Assembly (NCBI GenBank): GCA_027622655.1
Contig: JAQBYI010000006.1
Location: 1 to 64,000, forward strand
Direction of reading: 5' to 3'
DNA length: 64,000 bases
Origin: Gemmatimonadota bacterium
Lineage (GTDB): Bacteria > Gemmatimonadota > Gemmatimonadetes > Gemmatimonadales > Gemmatimonadaceae
The position numbers and the translations under genes were made by a program. Below are positions 35,716 through 44,760 of this stretch, one piece after another. Each line of letters starts with the position of its first letter. Within the stretch, counting starts at the first letter, position 1. Below the pieces are notes generated by a model. The model did not search any database and had not been told where the DNA came from. It saw only the letters and a list, made by a program, of their open reading frames with translations.

Positions 35716-37701
35716 ATGACCGACTGGCCACTCTCGCCGAGTCTGCAGGCGTACCTCAACGTCCAGTACGAACTTCGTCGAGTGCTCGGCGAAGGAGGGA
35801 TGGGCGTCGTGTTGCTCGCCAATGAGCGCGTTCTCGATCGTCTCGTCGCGATCAAGACATTGCGTCGTCATGCATCCGAAGACCCGGAACTCCGCAAGCG
35901 ATTTCGGCGCGAAGCCCGATTGGCCGCTCAGCTGCAGCATCCCAACATCGTTCCCCTTCACACGTTCGGCGAAGTTGACGGCGAGATGTTCTTTGTCATG
36001 GGCTACGTCGAAGGCGAAACGCTGGCAGAACGGCTGCACCGCGGCGGAACCATCCCATCAGCTGAAGCGCTGCGGATATTACGCGAAGTGTGTGACGCGC
36101 TCGGCATGGCACACGAGCGAGGGATCATCCACCGCGATGTGAAGCCCGAGAACGTACTCCTCGAAGCGCGAACGGGTCGCGCGCTTCTCGCCGACTTCGG
36201 TATTGCGCGCGAAGATGCGTCGACCTCCGCGCTGACCGGTACCGGCGTCGCGCTCGGTACGCCGCACTATATGTCGCCCGAACAGGTGGCACCTGGTTCA
36301 CCCGTGGACCATCGCGCCGACATCTATTCCGTCGGTGTGCTGGGATACCGACTGTTGTCTGGGCGCCTTCCGTTCGATTCCACGAACGTGCGCGATCTGT
36401 TGGCTCAACAGGTTTCGGCACGGCCGCGAAGCCTCGCTCTCGCGGCACCCGCCGCATCCCCGCGGGCTGCAGCCGCCATCATGCGGAGTCTGGAGAAGGA
36501 TCCTGACGCTCGGTGGCCGGATGCGGCGTCGCTCCGCACGGCGTTGGGCGTTGAGGATGGCGAGGAGGATTTGCCCGAGGAGTTGATCGGCATTGATGGC
36601 ATCGGGACGACGATGACGGCAGTGAGCGCTATTGCGGCGGGAGCGTGGGTGCTCAATCGGTTCGGCTGGCGCAATGATTTGCTCGCCGACCTGCTCCCGA
36701 TGGCCATCGCGGCGCCAGCGCTCGGCGCAGTTCTCGTAGCGACACTGATGGGTTTCCGTCACGGGTTTCGCCGAGTCTTTCCAATCGCGCTCCGCCCCCC
36801 GAGGTACTGGCCGCTCTGGTGGCCTCGCTTCGCACGCAGACCCGGCGACGTCTGGGATCGGCTGCCGCGGATGGTCCGCTGGGCACGATGGTTGATGTGG
36901 GGCGCGTCCGGTGTTCTTACAATGCTCGGCATTCCGCTGGTGCTAATGATCGTGACAACCCCGATGGATCGGCTGAACGAGTTCTTCATGAATCCGTACG
37001 TGCTTCGCGGCCTCCCCATCACCATTTATCTGGCGGCAAGCGGGCTTCTCGGATCCGGCGTTCTGATGTACGCTTGGTGGCGGCGCGTCGGCGGTGGCTC
37101 CATGATGATTGCGAGGCCGCCGTGGATCGGTGAACCGGTCGCCAGCCCGCGGTGGAAGCGTGCAGAACTCGAGCGGTATCTTTTGCCCGCCGAGTTGGCG
37201 CGCAACAATGCGCCCGATTCCCCAGTCGAGCTTGGCGAAGCGATCAGCGAACGGGTGCGCGCACTGATCGGCACGGGCGTGATTCCATCACCCGAGGCGT
37301 CCGACGTTGCACGCGACGTGGTTGATGCGATCGCAGCCATCGATCTGGAACTCGCGATGTTGGTGAAGGGCGGCGACACCGTGGAACTGAAGCGCGTGGA
37401 GGCCCGTCTTGCCGGTGTCGCACCGGGTGGTCTCACTCGTGACGTCGCCGAGATCCTGACAAGGCAACGCGATGCATTACGCGAGATGGTTCGTCGGCGT
37501 GAAACTCAGCAGATGCGCAGGGAGCGGCTCCTTCATCGGCTGCGCGAGCTCTTTCTTGCTCTCGACGTGGTGCGGGACCACGCCGCTGCGGCCGACGGGA
37601 CGAGCCTGAGTGGACGCGTGCAGGTCGTGTGCGACGACCTACGCCGACTCGCGGCCGGTTACGACGATGTGCGCGACAGCGCGCCGCCACCGCTGAACTG
37701 A
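35716..37701 (+). CDS. Membrane-anchored serine/threonine protein kinase (PknB/Hanks type)
   Basis: 661 residues from the ATG at 35716 (a TTG at 35689 is the alternative). The kinase domain (about 17-285) is intact: glycine loop GEGGMG (25-30), Lys47 in VAIK, HRDVKPEN (139-146) with catalytic Asp141, DFG (160-162) and MSPEQ (186-190). From about 303 to 435 there are four or so transmembrane segments, then a 220-residue soluble C-terminal region rich in Arg, Glu and Leu (REMVRRRETQQMRRERLLHR) that looks helical or coiled-coil. No PASTA, TPR or propeller sensor is seen. The substrate is unknown; the cytosolic C-terminal region is unusual, since many such kinases end in an extracellular sensor. 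Confidence 0.93.
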   Translation: MTDWPLSPSLQAYLNVQYELRRVLGEGGMGVVLLANERVLDRLVAIKTLRRHASEDPELRKRFRREARLAAQLQHPNIVPLHTFGEVDGEMFFVMGYVEGETLAERLHRGGTIPSAEALRILREVCDALGMAHERGIIHRDVKPENVLLEARTGRALLADFGIAREDASTSALTGTGVALGTPHYMSPEQVAPGSPVDHRADIYSVGVLGYRLLSGRLPFDSTNVRDLLAQQVSARPRSLALAAPAASPRAAAAIMRSLEKDPDARWPDAASLRTALGVEDGEEDLPEELIGIDGIGTTMTAVSAIAAGAWVLNRFGWRNDLLADLLPMAIAAPALGAVLVATLMGFRHGFRRVFPIALRPPRYWPLWWPRFARRPGDVWDRLPRMVRWARWLMWGASGVLTMLGIPLVLMIVTTPMDRLNEFFMNPYVLRGLPITIYLAASGLLGSGVLMYAWWRRVGGGSMMIARPPWIGEPVASPRWKRAELERYLLPAELARNNAPDSPVELGEAISERVRALIGTGVIPSPEASDVARDVVDAIAAIDLELAMLVKGGDTVELKRVEARLAGVAPGGLTRDVAEILTRQRDALREMVRRRETQQMRRERLLHRLRELFLALDVVRDHAAAADGTSLSGRVQVVCDDLRRLAAGYDDVRDSAPPPLN

Positions 37702-37719
37702 CTGGTCGTCCTTCAGCTC

Positions 37720-37748
37720 AGCGGCACCACCTCGAAGCTCGTGCCGCT
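37720..37748. terminator. Inverted repeat between convergent genes
   Basis: AGCGGCAC (37720-37727) and GTGCCGCT (37741-37748) form perfect 8-base arms around a 13-base loop, exactly between the converging kinase and radical-SAM genes. It has no T-tract, so it may stop transcription in both directions with help from Rho or act mainly as an RNA 3' end barrier. Confidence 0.5.
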
Positions 37749-38721
37749 ACGCGATGCGCAACTGCACCACGCGCCGAAAATGGTAACCGTATATCGCCAG
37801 CGTCACCGCACGCGGTAGCAGGCGGGGCCGTACGAATGCCGTCCAGGCGAGGAGCCGCCAGTATTGGAATCGTTCGCGCCCGAGGATTCCAAGCCGGAAC
37901 GCTGAACGGCCGAGTGCGAGCAGGCGCTGGAGGTCGAGGCGTTGGCGTACGTCGGGCACCTTGAACTCTCGAAGGAACGTCCGTACGCGTCTGTAGTACT
38001 GCTTCGGCGCATAGATATGCTCGAGAAGCGCCCGATGGTTTTCGCGCAGTGCATCGAGTCCCATGCACGGGACCAGATTCGTGCTGCCGTCCACGTTGTC
38101 GCCCGTCATCTCGCCCAGCAACCGGCCTTCGCGACGCATCCGGTCGTAGAGCCGCGTGCCGGCCGGCGCCTGAAGCATTCCCACCATCGCGGTTGCGATG
38201 CCGCTCTTCTGGATGAATTCGATCTGCCGGCGAAACGTGGATGTCGTGTCGGAGTCGAATCCCACGATGAAACCTGCATTGACCTCGATGCCCGCGCGCT
38301 GGATGCGCTTGACGTCGTCGATGAGGTTGCGCCCGACGTTCTGCTTCTTGTTGCAGGCGGCGAGCGCGTCGTCGTCCGGCGTTTCGATGCCTACGAACAC
38401 GTTGTCGAAGCCCGCATCTGCCATCAGGCGAATCAGCTCGTCGTCGTCCGCCAGGTTCATCGACACCTGCGAGTTGAACGGAATGTGCCGCCGTCGGCGC
38501 TGCCACGCGACGAGCGCGGGAAGCAGCTCCGACTTAAAGAGCCGCTTGTTGCCGATGAGGTTGTCGTCCACAAAGAACACGGAACCACGCCAACCGCGTT
38601 CGTAGAGTCCGTCGAGCTCGGCGATCATCTGCGCCGTCACCTTCGTACGCGGGCGGTGGCCAAGCATTGCCGTCACGTTGCAGAAGTCGCAGTCGTACGG
38701 GCAGCCACGGCAGAACTGCAT
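37747..38721 (-). CDS. Radical SAM protein of the B12-binding type, N-terminal domain missing
   Basis: 324 residues beginning MQFCRGCPYDCDFCNVT, with the radical-SAM cysteines at 7, 11 and 14 right at the N-terminus. The rest, including SVFFVDDNLIGNKR, FVGIETPDDDALAACNKKQN, AGFIVGFDSDT and the C-terminal DUF4070-like region, matches proteins of about 470-500 residues that carry a cobalamin-binding domain of about 150 residues first. Reading upstream in frame, only about 33 unrelated codons precede the motif before a TGA at 38814. The gene therefore looks 5'-truncated; a radical-SAM domain with all its ligands remains, so activity is not excluded. Its physiological substrate is unknown. Confidence 0.8.
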   Translation of the reverse strand: MQFCRGCPYDCDFCNVTAMLGHRPRTKVTAQMIAELDGLYERGWRGSVFFVDDNLIGNKRLFKSELLPALVAWQRRRRHIPFNSQVSMNLADDDELIRLMADAGFDNVFVGIETPDDDALAACNKKQNVGRNLIDDVKRIQRAGIEVNAGFIVGFDSDTTSTFRRQIEFIQKSGIATAMVGMLQAPAGTRLYDRMRREGRLLGEMTGDNVDGSTNLVPCMGLDALRENHRALLEHIYAPKQYYRRVRTFLREFKVPDVRQRLDLQRLLALGRSAFRLGILGRERFQYWRLLAWTAFVRPRLLPRAVTLAIYGYHFRRVVQLRIA

Positions 38722-38830
38722 TGAAAGATCGGTGCGCCGCGCCGTGTCGGCGCCGGCGACGAGGGGAGTACTGGTCTTCGATATCCACGGATCAAACGCG
38801 GTTTTTGTAAATCAAGGGTTCGCGTTCGAG

Positions 38831-39199
38831 ATGAAGGATGCCGGAATTCGCCAAGCGCTCGTTTCGCTGCGGCCGATCGCTGGGTCGCCAGCCGCGTGCG
38901 AGCTGACGGTCAGCGGCCCCGTGACTGCCCATCGCGTTGGCTTCAGCGTCGGAATGATCGTGTCTGCCATTGGCGGAGGCACAGGCTTAATGGCCGGGCT
39001 CGGCATAGCCGTGGTAATCGGGAGCGCGCCGTTGCTGCCGTTCATTGCCGCCGGCGGAGCGCTGGTCGGCGGCGGCACCGGGCTGAAGTTGTTTCGCGGC
39101 TTGTACGCTCGCTCGATGCGCAAGGCCCGCTCCGCACTCGAAGGACTCGTCGGCGCCGTTGCGGCGCGCGCCAAGGGTGTCTGGCGCGGAACTGCGTAG
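38831..39199 (+). CDS. Small glycine-rich membrane protein or gene remnant
   Basis: 122 residues from the ATG at 38831; the open frame extends upstream to about 38678, over the radical-SAM gene. It has two hydrophobic, glycine-rich segments (GMIVSAIGGGTGLMAGLGIA and LPFIAAGGALVGGGTG) forming a likely membrane hairpin, then a basic amphipathic tail (LYARSMRKARSALEGLVGAV). I do not recognise the family. It reads like the C-terminal end of a longer protein, and there is no Shine-Dalgarno before the ATG. Head-to-head contact with another shortened gene suggests both lost 5' parts in one rearrangement. Confidence 0.45.
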   Translation: MKDAGIRQALVSLRPIAGSPAACELTVSGPVTAHRVGFSVGMIVSAIGGGTGLMAGLGIAVVIGSAPLLPFIAAGGALVGGGTGLKLFRGLYARSMRKARSALEGLVGAVAARAKGVWRGTA

Positions 39200-39309
39200 C
39201 GCCCGTTCCGCGGGGAGGCCACCGACGGTGCGGCCTGTGGCGACTCCACACGGCGCGGGCTACCTTCGCTCCGCTAACTGAGTCAACAGATCACTGCGGA
39301 GATCGTTCA

Positions 39310-40683
39310 ATGACAACCATCCGATCAACCCGCGTCGCGCTACGCTGCGCGGCACTTGCTCTCGCCTGCACCGTTACGACGATCGCCCACGCTCAGCGTG
39401 CCACGGCCGCGCCCGTTGCAGCGCTCAACGGTATCCCGCAGTTCCAGGCTGATCCGACGTGGCCGCAGCTCGCTGCGAACTTTCGTTGGGGTCAGGTGAT
39501 TGGCATCTTCGCCGATTCGCGCGGCCACGTCTGGACCTCTACGTCGAACCGCATCATTGAATGGGACCCGCAGGGAAAACTCCTGCAGTCGTGGGACGCA
39601 CGTGGGCCGAACGGCAACTGGAGCACGATTCACGGCATGTTTGTTGACCACAACGGTTTCGTGTGGACGAACGCCCGGGAGAGCAATCTCACCGTCAAGT
39701 TCACGCAGTCGGGACAGGTTGTGATGACGATCGGCCGCTACAACGAAACGGGCGGCAGCAACGATACGACGCTGATGGGGCGTCCATCGGAAATCTGGGT
39801 GGACCCAACGGACAACGAAGTCTTCATCGCCGACGGGTACGGGAATCGGCGCATCGTCGTGTTCGACGGAGCAACCGGGAAGTATCTCCGGCACTGGGGA
39901 GCATACGGACGGCGTCCTGTCGATCCGGCGGGACGTGGTGGTCGTGCAGGCGGTCCCGCGGGCGGTCCCGCGGGCGGGCGCGCAGCTGGCGGCGCCGCAG
40001 CTGGTAGCGCAGCAGCTGGTGGCGGAGCAGCCGGTGGCCGCGCTGGCGGCGGTCGTGGCGCAGCTGGAACTGTCGGCGCGGATCCGCTGGGCAGCGCTGG
40101 ACGGGGACGTGGAGGTCCGCCCGGGCAGGCCCTCGCACCGCAGCGCGGGAGCCCGCTCGCCCCAGACACCACAACTGCGGCGACCGAGCCGCCCAGCCAG
40201 TTCTCGATTCCACACGGCATCGTTGGCTCGCGCGACGGCCTCGTTTACCTGGCAGACAGGGCCAACAACAGGATTCAGGTGTTTCGGCAGAACGGAGAAT
40301 TTGTGCGTGAAAAGATTCTCCGCCCCCGATGCGGCTCGCAGGAGCGCGCATCGTGGACACCTGAGCGCCCGTGCGGAACAGAAGCGACGTTCTCGCTCGG
40401 ACTCTCACACGACTCCCCGCAGAGCTACCTGTACAGCTCAGACGGTGGAACGCACGTGATTACGGTGCTGAGGCGCTCCGATCTAGAGGTTGTTGGCGAG
40501 TTCGGCGGCCCCGGCGTCGGCCCCGGACAGCTTGGACGGCCGCACAACATCACCGTGGACCCCTGGGGCAATATCTACGTCGCCGAAGCCGCCGGGCCGC
40601 TCATCCGGAACGCCGCGACTGGCGACAGCGTTGCCGCAGGTTTCCGCGCGCAGAAGTTCACGTTCACGGGAACGAGGCCGTAA
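39310..40683 (+). CDS. Secreted NHL-repeat beta-propeller protein with a Gly/Ala-rich insert
   Basis: 457 residues. An N-terminal signal peptide (ALRCAALALACTVTTIAHAQ, about residues 10-29) directs export. Propeller blades are recognised by repeats such as VIGIFADSRGHVWTSTSNRI, IWVDPTDNEVFIADGYGNRRIVVFD, VYLADRANNRIQVFRQNGEF and ITVDPWGNIYVAE. Between blades, about residues 207-277, lies a low-complexity Gly/Ala/Arg/Pro segment. NHL propellers of this kind bind ligands or act as lyases (peptidyl-alpha-hydroxyglycine type), but no catalytic set can be assigned. The ATG at 39310 is chosen because the signal peptide follows; the upstream frame is out of context. Confidence 0.85.
   Translation: MTTIRSTRVALRCAALALACTVTTIAHAQRATAAPVAALNGIPQFQADPTWPQLAANFRWGQVIGIFADSRGHVWTSTSNRIIEWDPQGKLLQSWDARGPNGNWSTIHGMFVDHNGFVWTNARESNLTVKFTQSGQVVMTIGRYNETGGSNDTTLMGRPSEIWVDPTDNEVFIADGYGNRRIVVFDGATGKYLRHWGAYGRRPVDPAGRGGRAGGPAGGPAGGRAAGGAAAGSAAAGGGAAGGRAGGGRGAAGTVGADPLGSAGRGRGGPPGQALAPQRGSPLAPDTTTAATEPPSQFSIPHGIVGSRDGLVYLADRANNRIQVFRQNGEFVREKILRPRCGSQERASWTPERPCGTEATFSLGLSHDSPQSYLYSSDGGTHVITVLRRSDLEVVGEFGGPGVGPGQLGRPHNITVDPWGNIYVAEAAGPLIRNAATGDSVAAGFRAQKFTFTGTRP
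39930..40140 (+). repeat. GC-rich low-complexity repeat inside the propeller gene
   Basis: Short imperfect repeats of GCGGGCGGTCCC, CAGCTGGCGG and GCAGCTGGTGGC-type units encode GGPAGGPAGG, AAGGAAAGSAAAGGG and similar. The reading frame stays open throughout. Such arrays change length by slippage, so this segment may vary between strains or be mis-assembled from short reads. Confidence 0.75.
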
Positions 40684-40684
40684 C

Positions 40685-40703
40685 GGGCCGCCGCTTGCGG
40701 CTC
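40685..40703 (+). terminator. Hairpin after the propeller gene
   Basis: GGGCCGC-CGCTT-GCGGCTC forms a 7-pair stem (one G-T) starting one base after the TAA stop. It lacks a T-run. It separates the propeller gene from the converging tyrosine phenol-lyase gene. Confidence 0.4.
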
Positions 40704-40723
40704 GGCTCCGGGGGACTTCAGGA

Positions 40724-42154
40724 CTACACCGCTGCGCCAGCGGTCTCCTCTTCGGCCGCAACCCTCGCCGAAACAACTGGCAGTGGCTCGAACCGCGCCT
40801 GAAAGAAGCGCAGATACTCAGGTTCCGAAACAAACCGTAGTCCGCGTATGCTGTCGCGAAACTCCCACACTGCCTGCACGGACTCCGTAACCACGTCCAT
40901 GTGTGCCTGCGTGTACACACGGCGAGGAATCGTGAGTCGCACCAGCTCAAGTGGCGGTGTTCGATTCTTGCCGGTCGCCGGATCACGCCCCGCCGACACC
41001 GTTCCCCGCTCCATCGCCCGGATTCCGCTCTCCAGGAACAACTCGCACGTCAGTGCCTGCGCTGGCAGCGCCTCGCGATCGAGATGCGGCAGGAACGCAG
41101 CGGCATCCAGAAAAACAGCGTGCCCGCCGATGGGTAGCACGATAGGAATCCCAGCGTCGATCAGTGCGTTGCCGAGGTAGTGCACCTGCCCGATTCTGGC
41201 GCGAATGTAGTCCTCCTGCACGGACTCTTCGATCCCGATCGCCATCGCCTCCATGTCGCGTCCAGCGAGGCCCCCGTAGGTATGCAGCCCCTCGAACAGT
41301 ACGACAAGATTCCGGGCCCGCTCGGCGAGCGAATCATCGCGCAGCCCGAGCCAGCCGCCGATATTCACAAGACTGTCCTTCTTTCCCGACATCGTGGCGC
41401 CGTCGGCGCAGTCGCACATCGCGAACAGTATCTCGGCTATGGACTCCGACCGATGGCCAGGCTCGCGCTGCTGAATGAACCAAGCGTTCTCGACTGCGCG
41501 CGTGGCGTCCAGGATCACTCGAATGCCACGGCTCTGTGTGTATGCCCGGAGCGCACGCAGGTTGGCGAGACTGATTGGCTGACCGCCGGCCATGTTGACC
41601 GTTGCGGCTACGCTCACGTACGGAATCCACTCGGCGCCAACGTCGCGAACGATAGCGTCGAGCTTGGCGAGATCAACGTCGCCCTTGAACGGATGCTCCG
41701 ACGTCGGGTCGTGCGCCTCGTCGATGATCACGTCACGAAACGCGCCGCCCGCCAGTTCCTGATGCGCACGGGTCGTTGTGAAGTACATGTTGCCGGGTAC
41801 CACGTGGCCGTCGGCAATCAGTAGCCGCGAAAGAATGTGCTCAGCGCCGCGGCCCTGGTGCGTTGGAATGACGTGAGGGAATCCGTAGTGCTGTTGCACC
41901 GCCGCTTCCAGGCGATAGAAGTTCCGCGACCCCGCGTACGCTTCATCGCCGAGCATCATTCCGGCCCACTGCCTGTCGCTCATCGCGCTCGTGCCCGAAT
42001 CGGTGAGCAGGTCGATATACACGTCGTCCGACCGCAGCAGAAACGTGTTGTACCCTGCTGCACGGATTGCCACTTCTCGCTCGGCGCGAGTTGTCATCCG
42101 AAGTGGCTCGACCATCTTGATTCGCCACGGCTCGGCCCACGACCGGTGCTTCAT
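40724..42154 (-). CDS. tpl: Tyrosine phenol-lyase (beta-eliminating lyase)
   Basis: 476 residues, PLP-dependent. The family splits L-tyrosine into phenol, pyruvate and ammonia. Near-identity to known tyrosine phenol-lyase motifs is visible: YNTFLLRSDDVYIDLLTDSG, PTHQGRGAEH, GNMYFTTTRAHQE, DATRAVENAWFI and the PLP lysine in TMSGKKDSLVNIGG (about K259). The specificity marker MERGTVSAGR places Arg383 where tyrosine phenol-lyase has its phenol-contacting Arg; tryptophanase has VEIGS there. A 20-residue N-terminal lead makes it slightly longer than the usual 456. An inverted repeat spans the region just upstream of the start. Confidence 0.92.
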   Translation of the reverse strand: MKHRSWAEPWRIKMVEPLRMTTRAEREVAIRAAGYNTFLLRSDDVYIDLLTDSGTSAMSDRQWAGMMLGDEAYAGSRNFYRLEAAVQQHYGFPHVIPTHQGRGAEHILSRLLIADGHVVPGNMYFTTTRAHQELAGGAFRDVIIDEAHDPTSEHPFKGDVDLAKLDAIVRDVGAEWIPYVSVAATVNMAGGQPISLANLRALRAYTQSRGIRVILDATRAVENAWFIQQREPGHRSESIAEILFAMCDCADGATMSGKKDSLVNIGGWLGLRDDSLAERARNLVVLFEGLHTYGGLAGRDMEAMAIGIEESVQEDYIRARIGQVHYLGNALIDAGIPIVLPIGGHAVFLDAAAFLPHLDREALPAQALTCELFLESGIRAMERGTVSAGRDPATGKNRTPPLELVRLTIPRRVYTQAHMDVVTESVQAVWEFRDSIRGLRFVSEPEYLRFFQARFEPLPVVSARVAAEEETAGAAV

Positions 42155-42162
42155 CGTTCTCT

Positions 42163-42190
42163 CCCTCGAGTCAGGTAACCTGATCGAGGG
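42163..42190 (-). promoter_or_regulatory. 28-base inverted repeat upstream of tpl, abutting the ribosome-binding site
   Basis: On the plus strand CCCTCGAGTCAGGT, a central A, and ACCTGATCGAGGG give a near-perfect inverted repeat (13 pairs, one unpaired base). It ends 8 bases before the tpl start codon. In the mRNA the 3' arm ends in GAGGG and runs straight into AGAGAACG then ATG, so the stem takes in part of the likely Shine-Dalgarno GAGGGAGAG. It could be a repressor operator or a translation-controlling hairpin. A second pair, GGTAAC/GTTACC (42174-42198), partly overlaps and would compete with it. Confidence 0.6.
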
Positions 42191-42229
42191 ACGTTACCGA
42201 TATCGCAGGGACAGTTCTGTGGGGCACCA

Positions 42230-42247
42230 GCCTACGGCGTGTAGGGC
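42230..42247 (-). terminator. Weak hairpin between mdh and tpl
   Basis: CCTAC (42231-42235), a 5-base loop and GTAGG (42241-42245), extendable by a G-C pair across a bulge, lie about 25 bases after the mdh stop. No T-run follows. It may end the mdh transcript. Confidence 0.3.
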
Positions 42248-42270
42248 ATCCGAGAATCCAGGTCCGATTT

Positions 42271-43296
<1,026 letters not shown>

Positions 43297-43303
43297 CTCG
43301 CGG

Positions 43304-44290
43304 CTAACCGCCGACCTGCGAGAGCGCCTTGAGCCCGCCGACCTTCATCTGCAGGAGCTGATGCTCCTTCGGCTTCTCTGCGAGTGCCTTCTCGAACAGT
43401 GGAGCCATTGGCTGCCCGGCTCGCAGCGGATCCCTCAGGTTCACCTCGTGGTCACCGTACAGGCAGGTCCGCAACCGCCCGTCGGCGGTGAGGCGTACGC
43501 GATTACAGGTTCCGCAATACGTGTGCGACATCGGCGTGATCACGCCGATCGTGCCGGCTGCGCCGGATGCGGCGTAATATTTTGCCGGCCCGTTGCCCAT
43601 GGCCGGCCCGCCGACCGGATTGAGCGCGCCAATCGCTTCGCCCGAGCGCTCCAGCACTTCAGGACTCGGCACCACATGCTCCCACGTGAGCCCGGCCATG
43701 TCGCCTACCGGCATGAGTTCGATGAAACGGACGTGCACCTCATGCTCAAGCGTCAGGCGCGCAAAATCACCGATCTCATCGTCGTTCAAGCCTCGCATGA
43801 CAACCACGTTGAACTTGACCGGCTTGAGCCCGGCATCGAGTGCGGCCCGGAGTGCCGCCACCGGCTCGAACCCGAGATTCCGACGGGCGATCTTGCTGAT
43901 GCGATCAGGACGAAGGGAATCCGCGCTGATATTCACGCGATCGAGACCGGCCGCTGCGAGCGTGGCAGCCATCGCGGGAAGCTTGACTCCGTTGGTCGAC
44001 AGCGCGATGTCTTCAATCTCTGGCACGGCCCGGAGCTGCTCAAGCAGTCTGTCCAGATTTGGACGAATCGTCGGCTCACCACCCGTGATTCGCAGGCGGC
44101 GCAATCCGAGCGGCGCGAGCTGTCGGACGATGTCGGTGATTTCTTCGTACGACAGAACGTCAGCCTTCGGGAGCCAGTCGAGGCCCTCGAGCGGCATGCA
44201 ATAGACGCAGCGGAAGTTGCACCGGTCGGTCACAGAAATTCGGAGATACTCGATCTTCCGTCCGAATTGATCAAGAGATTCGCGAATCAC
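43304..44290 (-). CDS. moaA: GTP 3',8-cyclase MoaA (radical SAM)
   Basis: 328 residues. MoaA starts molybdenum cofactor synthesis by converting GTP to 3',8-cyclo-7,8-dihydro-GTP. The radical-SAM motif is canonical, Cys 24, 28 and 31 in TDRCNFRCVYCMP. The second cluster uses Cys residues in YCGTCNRVRLTADGRLRTC (C-x2-C-x13-C form), and the C-terminal pair of glycines that activates the enzyme is present (SQVGG). The start is GTG, overlapping moaE by GTGA. MoaC and MoeA/MogA are not in the window. Confidence 0.96.
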   Translation of the reverse strand: MIRESLDQFGRKIEYLRISVTDRCNFRCVYCMPLEGLDWLPKADVLSYEEITDIVRQLAPLGLRRLRITGGEPTIRPNLDRLLEQLRAVPEIEDIALSTNGVKLPAMAATLAAAGLDRVNISADSLRPDRISKIARRNLGFEPVAALRAALDAGLKPVKFNVVVMRGLNDDEIGDFARLTLEHEVHVRFIELMPVGDMAGLTWEHVVPSPEVLERSGEAIGALNPVGGPAMGNGPAKYYAASGAAGTIGVITPMSHTYCGTCNRVRLTADGRLRTCLYGDHEVNLRDPLRAGQPMAPLFEKALAEKPKEHQLLQMKVGGLKALSQVGG

Positions 44291-44760
44291 GAGCGCCCCT
44301 CAACACCTGCAGCGCCCGCATGCTGAGCGGCCAGAGGCGCTGACGACGACGCGTGAACCCACTCTCTCGTTCCGTCCGTATACATCTCGCGCTTCCAAAT
44401 CGGCACCCGACGCTTGAGTTCTTCGATGACGAACGACGTTGCGGCGAGGGCCTCAGCGCGATGCGCGTGCGAAAGTGCGATTACTACACTGGCTTCCCCG
44501 ACGGCAAGCGCTCCGATTCGGTGCTCCACAACCAGACTGGCCACGCCCGTTCGCTCTGTCGCCTCCGTGGCAATCGCCGCGAGTTCCCGTTCGGCCATCG
44601 TGGTGTACGCGGAGTACTCGATTCCCGTGACAGACCGCCCGGCGTGCGAGTCGCGAACCGTCCCGATGAAAACTGAGGTCGCGCCCGAACCCGGGTCGGC
44701 AACTTCGGCTTCGAGCGCGGCAGGATTGAGCGCGCGGTCGACGACGGCGACGCGGATCAC
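44287..44760 (-). CDS. moaE: Molybdopterin synthase catalytic subunit MoaE
   Basis: 157 residues. With MoaD it inserts sulfur into precursor Z. Motifs: GATSVFIGTVRDSHAGRSV, LEYSAYTTMAER in the variant IEYSAYTTMAERELA, VEHRIGALAVGEASVVIALS and VPIWKREMYTDGTREWV with the active-site Lys. It is coupled by GTGA overlaps to moaD before it and moaA after it, so the three proteins are made together. Confidence 0.95.
   Translation of the reverse strand: MIRVAVVDRALNPAALEAEVADPGSGATSVFIGTVRDSHAGRSVTGIEYSAYTTMAERELAAIATEATERTGVASLVVEHRIGALAVGEASVVIALSHAHRAEALAATSFVIEELKRRVPIWKREMYTDGTREWVHASSSAPLAAQHAGAAGVEGRS

Noticed and set aside
35436-35855. N-terminal extension of the DoxX-like protein (140 further codons)
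   Set aside because: The extension is Arg/Ser-rich without homology, overlaps the kinase start, and a Shine-Dalgarno precedes the ATG at 35435.
38896-39309. Upstream extension of the propeller protein
   Set aside because: The signal peptide begins at 39310; the extension overlaps the glycine-rich ORF in another frame and has no homology.
40724-42154. Tryptophanase
   Set aside because: MERGTVSAGR and SGKKDSLVNIGG match tyrosine phenol-lyase; tryptophanase has VEIGS and a different PLP-lysine context.
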